DNA from: an uncultured Gammaproteobacteria bacterium
GTDB lineage: Bacteria; Pseudomonadota; Gammaproteobacteria; GCA-002705445; GCA-002716945
NCBI GenBank assembly: GCA_913046125.1
Contig: CAJWRL010000055.1
Location: forward strand, 1 to 5,680
Length of the DNA stretch: 5,680 nucleotides
Reading direction: 5' to 3'
Shown: piece after piece, positions 1-5,680 of the stretch
Layout: every line of letters starts with the position of its first letter
Position numbering within the stretch: position 1 is the stretch's first letter
Notes under the pieces: model-generated
Seen by the model: only the letters and a program-made list of their open reading frames with translations
Databases searched by the model: none
Told to the model about the DNA's origin: nothing
Program-made: the position numbers and the translations under genes

Positions 1-317
1 TGTATCTTGAAAATCAATTAGACCAATCTTATCTATTTTTGGATCATATTATCTCTCACTCAGATGACAGTGAAATTGTAAATATAGCAAAGTATAGAAA
101 AGCAAAAATTCTAATAGAAGAAATGAAATATGAACAAGCTCATACTTTACTTGGTGACGATCCAGATAATTATCAGCATATTGAACTCAAAGGTGATTTA
201 TATTATTTACAAAATAATGATAATGAAGCACTTAGATACTATAATAAGGTTTTAGCGTATACGATAACTCCTAATGAGAAAAAAAATATACTCTCTAAAA
301 TAAACTTTATCAAATGA
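1..317 (+). CDS. yfgM: YfgM-like SecYEG translocon ancillary protein, C-terminal part (5' end outside window)
   Basis: The frame is open from the left edge (first full codon at 3) to the TGA at 315-317, giving about 104 visible residues, so the true start and the expected N-terminal membrane anchor lie upstream. The visible part is TPR-like and helical: a segment around 'AKYRKAKILIEEMKYEQAHTL' minus its last residues pairs with a second around 'IELKGDLYYLQNNDNEAL', matching the tail of the YfgM/TPR_21 family, which ends in a similar 'A..Y..vL....tp......i..ki' pattern. In E. coli YfgM is a periplasm-facing membrane protein that associates with SecYEG and with the chaperone PpiD; that role is from family knowledge. 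The assignment rests as much on synteny (bamB and der follow at once) as on weak sequence similarity. The stop overlaps the bamB start as ATGA, implying translational coupling. The TTG at 39 is an internal Leu codon, not a start. Confidence 0.8.
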   Translation, partial: YLENQLDQSYLFLDHIISHSDDSEIVNIAKYRKAKILIEEMKYEQAHTLLGDDPDNYQHIELKGDLYYLQNNDNEALRYYNKVLAYTITPNEKKNILSKINFIK

Positions 318-1561
318 CAAAATATAAGCTAAATATTATTGTGCTCTGTTTGATATTAAGCTCATGCTCCAACTTTTTAACTTGGCATCTTGACAAAGGT
401 ATTCATAAGAACTCACCATTACAGGCTAATTCAACTGTTGAGTCGGCAACTACCAAAAAAAATTATAATATTTCACCTGAGGAAATATGGTCAACATCAA
501 CTAATAAGGGACTACATGGTAATACAGGATATTTAAGAATATATAAAAAGAATAATCTTATATACTCAGTTGACTCATATGGTCTTGTGTCTGCAGTTTC
601 TTCTGCTAGTGGTGATATAGTTTGGCAGATCGCAACAAATTATGATGTCAGTTCGGGAATAAGTGTACTTAGTGATAAAATTTGCTTTGGTACAACGGAT
701 GCAAAATTGATATGTTTTGATACTGAAACTTTATCTCTAAATAGCCACTACCCACTTATAAGTAGTATGAAAAATCTTACTACTTTTTCGAAAAGCAGTC
801 CTGACCTTGAGATAGAGTTACTCTCTGAACTCGCCTCTCCAATTTTATCTATAAATAACTTATTCCTTCTTAAACTTGATAATGATGACCTTTATTTAAT
901 AGACCCTTCATCACAAGATGTGATATGGAAAAGTCAAAGCCAAAATATTCCTCTGAGAACTAAGGGAGCATCAATGCCATTAGTTCAAAATAATACTGTT
1001 TACATAGCTAGAGATAACGGATCTCTGTCCGCATACGATCAAACAAATGGTACACTTAAATGGCTCACCATAATATCTTCAAGATCAGGTAGAAACGATT
1101 TAGAATCTCAAAGAGATGCTGAAATGAACATTTTAGTGAGCAATAATAGGCTTTTTTATGGTCATTTCCAAGGTGACATTACTTCACTCGATCTTAACTC
1201 TGGTGACATAGTTTGGTCTAGCCCTCTATCATTCGTGAACAATATATCAATTCACGGCAGCTCAATATTAGGATCTACCACTAGTAACGTTCTAGTTTCG
1301 CTGGATAAAGCCTCTGGATTTACAATTTGGAAAAATGAGCTTAATAAAGATATTACCGAGCCATTCATCATAGATAGAATTGTTATGATATTTTCAACAG
1401 ACGGGACGTTATTTGGTTACGATATTGAAAGCGGAGAGAGAGTTTACGAAAAGGAATACGGATACAATATTCATCCAAAAACAGAGTTTATTGTCGAAAA
1501 AAATAATATATACTTTCAAACCAGTGATGGAGAAACAATCCATCTACGCGTCAATTTATAA
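314..1561 (+). CDS. bamB: Outer membrane assembly lipoprotein BamB
   Basis: BamB is the beta-propeller lipoprotein of the BAM complex, which inserts beta-barrel proteins into the outer membrane; it acts on the periplasmic face and contacts BamA. The 415-residue product starts with a short basic n-region and hydrophobic core ending in a lipobox (LSSC, Cys18). Ser at +2 is compatible with outer-membrane sorting. After a low-complexity linker (about 20-55) come PQQ/WD-like blades, seen as repeated 'sG.ivW' strands near 100-104, 201-205, 245-250, 297-301 and 335-339. The family signature region lies around 258-300 (SGRNDLESQRDAE, then FQGDITSLDLNSGDIVW). Length is slightly above the E. coli protein (392), with an apparent extra loop near 148-167. 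The start is fixed by the ATGA overlap with yfgM and by the signal peptide. There is no recognisable Shine-Dalgarno, so coupling to yfgM is likely. Stop TAA is 5 bases before der. Confidence 0.93.
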   Translation: MTKYKLNIIVLCLILSSCSNFLTWHLDKGIHKNSPLQANSTVESATTKKNYNISPEEIWSTSTNKGLHGNTGYLRIYKKNNLIYSVDSYGLVSAVSSASGDIVWQIATNYDVSSGISVLSDKICFGTTDAKLICFDTETLSLNSHYPLISSMKNLTTFSKSSPDLEIELLSELASPILSINNLFLLKLDNDDLYLIDPSSQDVIWKSQSQNIPLRTKGASMPLVQNNTVYIARDNGSLSAYDQTNGTLKWLTIISSRSGRNDLESQRDAEMNILVSNNRLFYGHFQGDITSLDLNSGDIVWSSPLSFVNNISIHGSSILGSTTSNVLVSLDKASGFTIWKNELNKDITEPFIIDRIVMIFSTDGTLFGYDIESGERVYEKEYGYNIHPKTEFIVEKNNIYFQTSDGETIHLRVNL

Positions 1562-1566
1562 TTAAA

Positions 1567-2883
1567 ATGTCAGATTCAATTTGCCTTGTGGGTAGAACAA
1601 ATGTCGGTAAATCTCTTCTATTCAATAAACTAGTTCAATATAAAAATTCTATAGTTTTAAATAAGCATGGGGTTACTAGAGACGTTAATGAAGGAAAGGT
1701 CTTATTTGAAGATAAGTATCTTAATATTTTTGATACCGCTGGTATTTCCTCATCAGATGAGCATTTTTCAAAGCTTGCTTATGATAAAACAATAGAAGCA
1801 ATTAACAAATCATCCGTTATCTTATTAGTTACATCTATTGATGACGGTATTACCTCAGGTGATTTAGAAATCTGTTCTATTTTAAGGAAGTTTAATAAAA
1901 GAATTATCTTAGTTATAAATAAGTGTGATAAACAAAAATCGCTACTGAAGAAATTTGAATTCTCAGAACTTGGCTTAGATGAGTTATATGAGGTCTCGGC
2001 AAAAACTAATCAAGGTCTTGAGAAATTAGTAGAAAGATTATTTAAAATTTGTAGTTGGTCAATACATAAGGAAATGAAACTAACTAGACTTGCTTTTATA
2101 GGAAAACCCAATGTAGGTAAATCTACACTTATCAATAGTATTTTGAATGAGAGTCGATCAATTACATCTGATAAACCAGGTACGACAATAGATTCATTAG
2201 AGATCCCCTTTACATTCAAAGGACAAAATTTTCTTATTTACGATACGGCAGGCATTATGAAGAAAGCATCTACAAAAGAAATAGTGAATAAATACTCGAT
2301 TAACATGTCCCTGAAATGTATTAGCGAATCTAACATATGTATACTTGTAATATCAGCTGAAGAGCTCGTATCAAAGCAAGATAAAACAATTTTTAATATT
2401 CTTAAAGATAACAATAAACCATTTATTTTAGTCATAAACAAAATTGATTTAGTAAATAAAAACGACTTAAAAATCCTTAAAAGTAAAATAGATTATTTCT
2501 CTAATATTCTTTTTGGGACAAAAATTATCTATATTTCTGCATTGCATAATAGAAATATACGAAAACTTTTATTTACAATTAGATCTCTAGTAACTAATCT
2601 TTACAGAGAATATCGACCATCAAGGCTAACTAAAATACTCAATGATGCATGCAATAAACATCCAATCAAGAATAGTAGTAATAGACTGATAAAATTGAAA
2701 TTTGCTAAACAAAATAAAAGTTCTGATTTATCAATATCTATTCATGGTAATCAGACAGATAAGATACCAGATTCATATAGGAAGTACTTAGTTAACTATT
2801 TTTCAGATCAACTAGGTTTGTCAGGCGTTCCAATTAAGTTAGTTTTTAAGAAGGAAAAGAACCCATATAAAATGGGTTCTTGA
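1567..2883 (+). CDS. der: Ribosome-associated GTPase Der (EngA), two G domains
   Basis: Der is an essential GTPase that helps mature the 50S ribosomal subunit in the cytoplasm. The 438-residue protein shows both tandem G domains. Domain 1: P-loop GRTNVGKS (9-16), switch I GVTRD (35-39), DTAG (56-59), NKCD (118-121), SAK (144-146). Domain 2: GKPNVGKS (179-186), GTT (205-207), DTAG (226-229), NKID (291-294), SA (324-325). A KH-like C-terminal domain (about 345-434) ends in the family signature SYRKYL...GVPIKLVF..EKNPY (403-434). Length is near the compact B. subtilis form (436) and shorter than E. coli Der (490), so the inter-domain linker is short. The first P-loop has Thr11 where Pro is usual in this family (GRPNVGKS). 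ATG lies 5 bases after the bamB stop with no clear Shine-Dalgarno; it is the third gene of the operon. Its last codons (from 2857) form one arm of a hairpin, and the stop TGA overlaps the hairpin edge. Confidence 0.97.
   Translation: MSDSICLVGRTNVGKSLLFNKLVQYKNSIVLNKHGVTRDVNEGKVLFEDKYLNIFDTAGISSSDEHFSKLAYDKTIEAINKSSVILLVTSIDDGITSGDLEICSILRKFNKRIILVINKCDKQKSLLKKFEFSELGLDELYEVSAKTNQGLEKLVERLFKICSWSIHKEMKLTRLAFIGKPNVGKSTLINSILNESRSITSDKPGTTIDSLEIPFTFKGQNFLIYDTAGIMKKASTKEIVNKYSINMSLKCISESNICILVISAEELVSKQDKTIFNILKDNNKPFILVINKIDLVNKNDLKILKSKIDYFSNILFGTKIIYISALHNRNIRKLLFTIRSLVTNLYREYRPSRLTKILNDACNKHPIKNSSNRLIKLKFAKQNKSSDLSISIHGNQTDKIPDSYRKYLVNYFSDQLGLSGVPIKLVFKKEKNPYKMGS
2857..2881. terminator. Perfect 10-bp hairpin between convergent genes, probable bidirectional terminator
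   Basis: AAGAACCCAT at 2857-2866 is the exact reverse complement of ATGGGTTCTT at 2872-2881, with a five-base loop (ATAAA). It lies inside the last codons of der and 15 bases past the stop of the minus-strand DUF4242 gene. Read on the minus strand the second arm runs into a T-rich tract (TTCTTTTCCTTCTT), as in a Rho-independent terminator. On the plus strand the tail (TTGACATTTAATTAATATT) is A+T-rich but only weakly U-tract-like, so termination is better supported for the minus-strand genes than for der. Confidence 0.7.
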
Positions 2884-2896
2884 CATTTAATTAATA

Positions 2897-3169
2897 TTAT
2901 TCAGCTGTCTTAGGACTAATAATATTTTTTACTTCTGAAATGCTGTTAGCAGGGAATCCTCCTGTGCTAGCGTGATCTTTGATCAATTGCTCATTGTCAG
3001 CATTATAAACACAGTAGACTTTATCTCCGGTTACATAGCTCTGTACCCATTCAATTCCAGTACCCATATCTTTTAGGATACCGCATGATTTTTGAGATAT
3101 GCCTTTAAGATCTTCTCCTGTTAAATCTCCAGCGCCTGCTATCTCTCTTTCTATTACATATTGTGGCAT
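2897..3169 (-). CDS. DUF4242 (SCO4226-type, putative nickel-binding) small protein
   Basis: A 90-residue soluble protein matching the DUF4242 family over its whole length: N-terminal PQYVIEREIAGAG (2-14), central EWVQSYVTGDKVYCVY (40-55) and the HASTGGFPAN motif (66-75). The Streptomyces coelicolor member SCO4226 is a small ferredoxin-like-fold protein reported to bind nickel; whether this homologue binds metal is inference. Candidate ligands visible are Cys29, Cys53 and His66. There is no signal peptide, so it should be cytoplasmic. ATG at 3169 is preceded by a near-consensus Shine-Dalgarno, the only strong one in the window, which suggests high expression. It follows the M23 gene by 46 bases on the same strand, may have its own promoter, and is converged upon by der only 13 bases away. 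It has no obvious functional link to its neighbours. Confidence 0.85.
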   Translation of the reverse strand: MPQYVIEREIAGAGDLTGEDLKGISQKSCGILKDMGTGIEWVQSYVTGDKVYCVYNADNEQLIKDHASTGGFPANSISEVKNIISPKTAE

Positions 3170-3175
3170 ATTACC

Positions 3176-3183
3176 CCTCCTTT
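3176..3183 (-). promoter_or_regulatory. Strong Shine-Dalgarno site of the DUF4242 gene
   Basis: On the minus strand the sequence reads AAAGGAGG followed by GGTAAT and the ATG at 3169, a near-perfect anti-16S match with a six-base spacer. It confirms the chosen start and contrasts with the other visible starts in the window, which lack a clear purine-rich site. Confidence 0.85.
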
Positions 3184-3190
3184 GTTATGT

Positions 3191-3219
3191 ATTAAGTATT
3201 ATCTTATTATATTCGTCAA
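3191..3219 (-). promoter_or_regulatory. Candidate sigma-70 promoter for the DUF4242 gene
   Basis: On the minus strand TTGACG (3219-3214, 5/6 match to the -35 box) is followed after 17 bases by CTTAAT (3196-3191, 4/6 match to the -10 box). The -35 overlaps the stop codon of the upstream M23 gene. A perfect TATAAT also occurs at 3211-3206 but lacks a good -35 at the right distance. Such matches arise readily by chance in A+T-rich DNA, so this is a modest call. Independent expression would fit the strong ribosome binding site. Confidence 0.35.
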
Positions 3220-4001
3220 TTATCAAGTTTGACCTTGTTGTTCTTTACAAGTCCCAGTGGATCTACATATGTATTATTGAGCAAAACGGACCAATGTAAG
3301 TGCGGGCCTGTAGACAATCCTGTATTACCAACAGTTCCTATAGGCTCTCCTTTATCTACATTTCTTCCTTCAGATACATGAATATCATCCATATGTAAAA
3401 ATATACTTATTAGATTGTTGCCATGATTAATCATTACAAATTTACCATTATAATAATAATCACCAGTCAGTATGACTTTTCCTGGAGATGGTGAATATAT
3501 TGTTGTTCCTGTATCTGCAGCTATATCGTGACCATTATGATAATTACCTTTCTTGCCATTATAATATCTTTGTGTACCGTATACACCAGTAACTATGCCT
3601 TCAACTGGAATCATAAAGTTAATATCCGGATAGTGTTTATATTTTATTTTTTTTGCTCTGATAATTTCCCTTTTCTCTGAGTAAATTCTTTCTAACAGCT
3701 CTTGCGATTTTTTTTTGTATTTATTTATTTTAATATTTTGTGAACCAAATTTCTTTGGCTCTATATTTAATTTAATAACTTTTTCATAATTCTGAGTAGT
3801 GAACACAAAACTATTAGTACCAACGGAGGAATAATAAGGTATTCCGAATAGAAGGTAATGTTTATTATTCTTGTTTATTGTAGTTATTAGATTATTTTTG
3901 TAGAAAAATTCGGTATTTATTTCAGAATTTTGAAGAGGAACTAGTACGACATCACCTGAGTGTAACCTCTGATCGGCATTAACATTACCAAAGGCTAACA
4001 A
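3216..4001 (-). CDS. Secreted M23 family zinc metallopeptidase (murein endopeptidase-like); start uncertain
   Basis: M23 (LasA/lysostaphin-type) peptidases cut peptide cross-links of peptidoglycan in the periplasm. Numbering from the TTG at 4001 (261 residues), the C-terminal domain (about 128-252) holds the whole zinc site: HxxxD in HNGHD (His155, Asp159), His203 in FLHMDD, and HLH (234-236) in STGPHLHW. Spacing and the final DPLGL are typical of the family, so it should be active. The N-terminal part (10-125) resembles that of gammaproteobacterial relatives: a SGDVVLVPL strand, a FGIPYYSSVG segment, then a basic helix. The TTG start is only the nearest permissible codon and cuts through a signal peptide. 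The frame stays open upstream to the stop at 4064-4062 and encodes IIIIFRK, seven Leu and AFGNVNA, with a likely cut before Asp-Gln, but has no ATG, GTG or TTG there. It lies directly after queF; see the junction entry. Confidence 0.9.
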   Translation of the reverse strand: MLAFGNVNADQRLHSGDVVLVPLQNSEINTEFFYKNNLITTINKNNKHYLLFGIPYYSSVGTNSFVFTTQNYEKVIKLNIEPKKFGSQNIKINKYKKKSQELLERIYSEKREIIRAKKIKYKHYPDINFMIPVEGIVTGVYGTQRYYNGKKGNYHNGHDIAADTGTTIYSPSPGKVILTGDYYYNGKFVMINHGNNLISIFLHMDDIHVSEGRNVDKGEPIGTVGNTGLSTGPHLHWSVLLNNTYVDPLGLVKNNKVKLDN

Positions 4002-4045
4002 AAGCAGTAATAATAGTTTTCTAAAGATTATTATTATTTTTCCAT
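4002..4045 (-). other. queF/M23 junction: signal-peptide coding segment with probable one-base lesion in an A5 run
   Basis: On the minus strand an ATG at 4045-4043 is followed by GAA AAA and then TAA in its own frame. The run of five A (4041-4037) lies just before three ATA codons of the M23 frame. If the run were six A, the ATG would read M-E-K, then IIIIFRK, seven Leu and AFGNVNA: a textbook 24-residue signal peptide in frame with the peptidase (276 residues in all). The same extra A would end QueF at Gly-Trp-Lys-Lys-TAA (118 residues) in place of the low-complexity NNNNL tail, with the two genes overlapping by about 13 bases. Both genes are improved by one change, which points to a homopolymer sequencing or assembly error, or a real one-base deletion. 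Confidence 0.6.
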
Positions 4046-4389
4046 CCTGATTTCGATCTCTTTACTTCTATACGTGTTGTTATACCACCTCTTACCTTCC
4101 AATGTGCATCAAGTTTCATATATCTTGGTTTAGTTATAGCATTAAGGTCATTGAATATTTGATTAGTCACATCTTCATGAAAAGCACCTATATCTCTGTA
4201 AGATCCCATATATAACTTTAGTGATTTTAATTCCACACATAGCTTATCCGGGACATACTCAAGGTAGAATTCAGCGAAATCAGGTTGAGAAGTAAGCGGG
4301 CAGATGCACGTAAACTCTGGTATATCCATCTTTATTAAATAGTCGTTTTTCTTTTGGGGGTTATCAAATGTTTCTAAAATGTCTTTCAT
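4021..4389 (-). CDS. queF: NADPH-dependent 7-cyano-7-deazaguanine (preQ0) reductase QueF, short type
   Basis: QueF reduces the nitrile of preQ0 to the amine of preQ1 with NADPH, a late step in making the tRNA wobble nucleoside queuosine; it is a cytoplasmic T-fold enzyme. The 122-residue product is of the short single-domain type. It has the catalytic Cys30 in FTCICPLTSQPDFAE, Asp37 seven residues later as in B. subtilis QueF (Cys55/Asp62), the QueF motif ELKSLKLY (53-60) and the substrate-binding FHED (70-73), then VRGGI (99-103). ATG at 4389 fits the family start (MKDILETFDNP). No clear Shine-Dalgarno is visible. The last five residues (NNNNL) look like out-of-frame tail caused by the A-run discussed at the junction; the likely native end is GWKK. 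It is first in the minus-strand group and divergent from smc. Confidence 0.95.
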   Translation of the reverse strand: MKDILETFDNPQKKNDYLIKMDIPEFTCICPLTSQPDFAEFYLEYVPDKLCVELKSLKLYMGSYRDIGAFHEDVTNQIFNDLNAITKPRYMKLDAHWKVRGGITTRIEVKRSKSGWKNNNNL

Positions 4390-4411
4390 ATTAATAAAGA
4401 ATCATCTTTAT

Positions 4412-4417
4412 AGTATA
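4412..4417 (-). promoter_or_regulatory. Candidate -10 box for queF
   Basis: The minus strand reads TATACT here (5/6 match to TATAAT), 22 bases before the queF ATG. The hexamer 17 bases upstream (AATTAT) is a poor -35. The call rests on position within the only non-coding gap upstream of the gene; the A+T-rich background makes it weak. Confidence 0.3.
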
Positions 4418-4433
4418 ATATAAATTATCATAT

Positions 4434-4439
4434 TATAAT
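4434..4439 (+). promoter_or_regulatory. Candidate -10 box for smc, implying a very short leader
   Basis: A perfect TATAAT lies 13 bases before the smc ATG. If used, transcription would begin near 4446, leaving a leader of about seven bases with no Shine-Dalgarno. The hexamer at the usual -35 distance (TAGTAT, 4411-4416) is poor. The whole gap 4390-4452 is A+T-rich and serves two divergent genes, so chance matches are likely. Confidence 0.35.
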
Positions 4440-4452
4440 TTAAAATTATTCG

Positions 4453-5680
4453 ATGAGATTATCTAGAATCAAATTATCAGGCTTTAAAACATTTGTAGAC
4501 TCTACCTCATTAAATTTTCCAAGCAATCTTACCGGCATTGTAGGCCCTAATGGATGCGGTAAGTCTAATATCATAGATGCCATAAGGTGGGTAATGGGCG
4601 AATCATCTGCAAGAAATCTTAGAGGCGATACTATGGACGATGTTATTTTCTCTGGCTCTTCTTCCAGATCAGAAGTCAGCCATGCCAGCATAGAGTTAAT
4701 ATTTGACAATTCACTCAATAAATTGGAGTCAAAGTTTGCCAAATTCAATGAGATTCTGATTAGAAGAGAAGCTAATCGAGATGGTAGCTCAAGTTATTAC
4801 CTAAATAATACTAGATGTAGGAGGAAAGATATTAGAGAAGTATTTTTGGGTACCGGCCTTGGCCCAAGAAGTTACGCAATAATTGAACAAGGTATGATAT
4901 CAAAAATTATAGATTCTAAACCTGATGAACTAAGAACTTATTTAGAGGAGGCTGCTGGCATAAGCAAATACAAGGAAAAAAGAAGAGAGACGGAGTTGAG
5001 ACTTAAGCATACCTCAGATAACTTAAGTAGACTAAAAGATATCATGAAAGAAATTACCTCTTCATTGACTAAACTTCAGAAACAGGCTAGTGATGCAGAG
5101 TTATATCAAACACTTAAGAATGATGAGGAGAGCTATAGGATAAAAATAATTTCTAAGAGGATAATCAACTATGATAATTCTCTAGATGAAATAAAGAAGA
5201 AAGAAAAAGAGCTTTTACTACAAAAAGACAAATATGACTCTGAAGTGACAGGTTTTGATACTAAGATCAATGTCCTAAAATCAAAAAGAGATGATGAGCA
5301 ATCAATCTATAATAAAGTTCAATCAGAGTCTTTTCAAATAGCAGCAGAAATTGCCAGAGCTGAGAAAGATATTGAATACACAGAACAAATTGAAACGAGC
5401 AAAAAAGATAATATTAAAGATATTAATGATGAGATAGAACATACCAAAGATGAGATCAAGTCAATACAGGATAAACAATTACAGAGTAAAAATTCTATTG
5501 AAAATTACCATAAAGATAAAGATCAGCTTTCTGATAAAATCAACCAGATAAATCAAAAAATTAAAGAATCTTCTTTCTCATTGCAAAACTGGCAGTCTAA
5601 TTTTAATAAATTTTTATCGGATAAGATAGAACTTGAAAAAGAGATAGAATTAGAAAAGTCTAAAATTGAATCATATTTAG
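4453..5680 (+). CDS. smc: Chromosome segregation protein SMC, N-terminal part (3' end outside window)
   Basis: SMC is the ATPase of the bacterial SMC-ScpAB condensin, which compacts and aligns chromosome arms. 409 codons are visible, open to the right edge without a stop. The start MRLSRIKLSGFKTFVD is the canonical SMC N-terminus, and an in-frame TAA at 4441-4443 rules out an earlier start. Walker A is GPNGCGKS (31-38), followed by the conserved DAIRWVMGE (42-50), an arginine-finger candidate Arg54 in SARNLRG, the Q-loop in IIEQGMI (Gln146) and the LEEAAGISKYK signature (164-174) where the coiled coil begins. From about 175 to the edge it is charged, Lys/Glu-rich heptad-like sequence, the first arm of the coiled coil. 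The hinge, second arm, signature motif and Walker B must lie beyond the window. No Shine-Dalgarno precedes the ATG. It is divergent from queF. In many gammaproteobacteria zipA and ligA follow smc, which is an expectation only. Confidence 0.96.
   Translation, partial: MRLSRIKLSGFKTFVDSTSLNFPSNLTGIVGPNGCGKSNIIDAIRWVMGESSARNLRGDTMDDVIFSGSSSRSEVSHASIELIFDNSLNKLESKFAKFNEILIRREANRDGSSSYYLNNTRCRRKDIREVFLGTGLGPRSYAIIEQGMISKIIDSKPDELRTYLEEAAGISKYKEKRRETELRLKHTSDNLSRLKDIMKEITSSLTKLQKQASDAELYQTLKNDEESYRIKIISKRIINYDNSLDEIKKKEKELLLQKDKYDSEVTGFDTKINVLKSKRDDEQSIYNKVQSESFQIAAEIARAEKDIEYTEQIETSKKDNIKDINDEIEHTKDEIKSIQDKQLQSKNSIENYHKDKDQLSDKINQINQKIKESSFSLQNWQSNFNKFLSDKIELEKEIELEKSKIESYL

Noticed and set aside
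39..317. TTG at 39 as start of a complete small gene
   Set aside because: The frame is open to the left edge and the product is only the C-terminal portion of YfgM, so the gene is cut by the window.
1551..1566. TATAAT-like sequence just before der as a separate promoter
   Set aside because: No -35 match at a suitable distance; it falls at the end of bamB in an A+T-rich stretch within a tight operon.
2010..2219. Minus-strand open frame of 69 codons
   Set aside because: Lies wholly inside der, antisense to the second P-loop and switch region; no family resemblance and no start context.
2238..2441. Minus-strand open frame of 67 codons
   Set aside because: Antisense shadow of der G domain 2; composition is explained by the coding strand.
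3099..3299. Plus-strand open frame of 66 codons with a hydrophobic stretch
   Set aside because: Antisense to the DUF4242 start, its ribosome binding site and the M23 C-terminus, all well supported; the hydrophobic look comes from A+T-rich complement.
4390..4452. Riboswitch (for example preQ1) in the queF leader
   Set aside because: The gap is only 63 bases, nearly all A and T and shared with the divergent smc promoter; I see no conserved preQ1 aptamer elements or a stable stem.
4446..4748. Minus-strand open frame of 100 codons
   Set aside because: Antisense to the SMC N-terminus with Walker A, which is clearly the coding strand.

Overview
This is an ordinary, gene-dense, strongly A+T-rich piece of bacterial chromosome made of housekeeping genes. 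The order yfgM-bamB-der is the conserved gammaproteobacterial arrangement, usually downstream of hisS. An SMC-type condensin rather than MukB, very short intergenic gaps and low G+C suggest a streamlined gammaproteobacterium, perhaps a marine SAR86- or SUP05-like lineage. The class follows from gene order and protein families; the lineage is a guess.

Positions 1-2883, plus strand: the 3' end of yfgM (SecYEG-associated TPR protein), bamB (outer-membrane lipoprotein of the BAM complex) and der (double GTPase of 50S ribosome assembly). They form one tight operon, with an ATGA overlap between the first two and a 5-base gap before der. The last codons of der lie inside a perfect 10-bp hairpin that probably ends transcription for the convergent genes on both sides.

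Positions 2897-4389, minus strand, read from right to left: queF (preQ0 reductase of queuosine synthesis), a secreted M23 zinc metallopeptidase with all expected zinc ligands, and a small DUF4242 (SCO4226-like) protein with a near-consensus Shine-Dalgarno sequence. At the queF/M23 junction the reading frames look disturbed: adding one A to a run of five (4037-4041) would give both a conventional end to QueF and a proper ATG plus signal peptide for the peptidase.

Positions 4390-4452 are a short A+T-rich divergent promoter region. From 4453 to the right edge runs the 5' part of smc, covering the N-terminal ATPase half and the first part of the coiled coil.

I found no RNA gene, mobile element, CRISPR array or gene-free stretch over 300 bases. 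I see no undescribed multi-gene system here. The point most worth checking is the queF/M23 junction.
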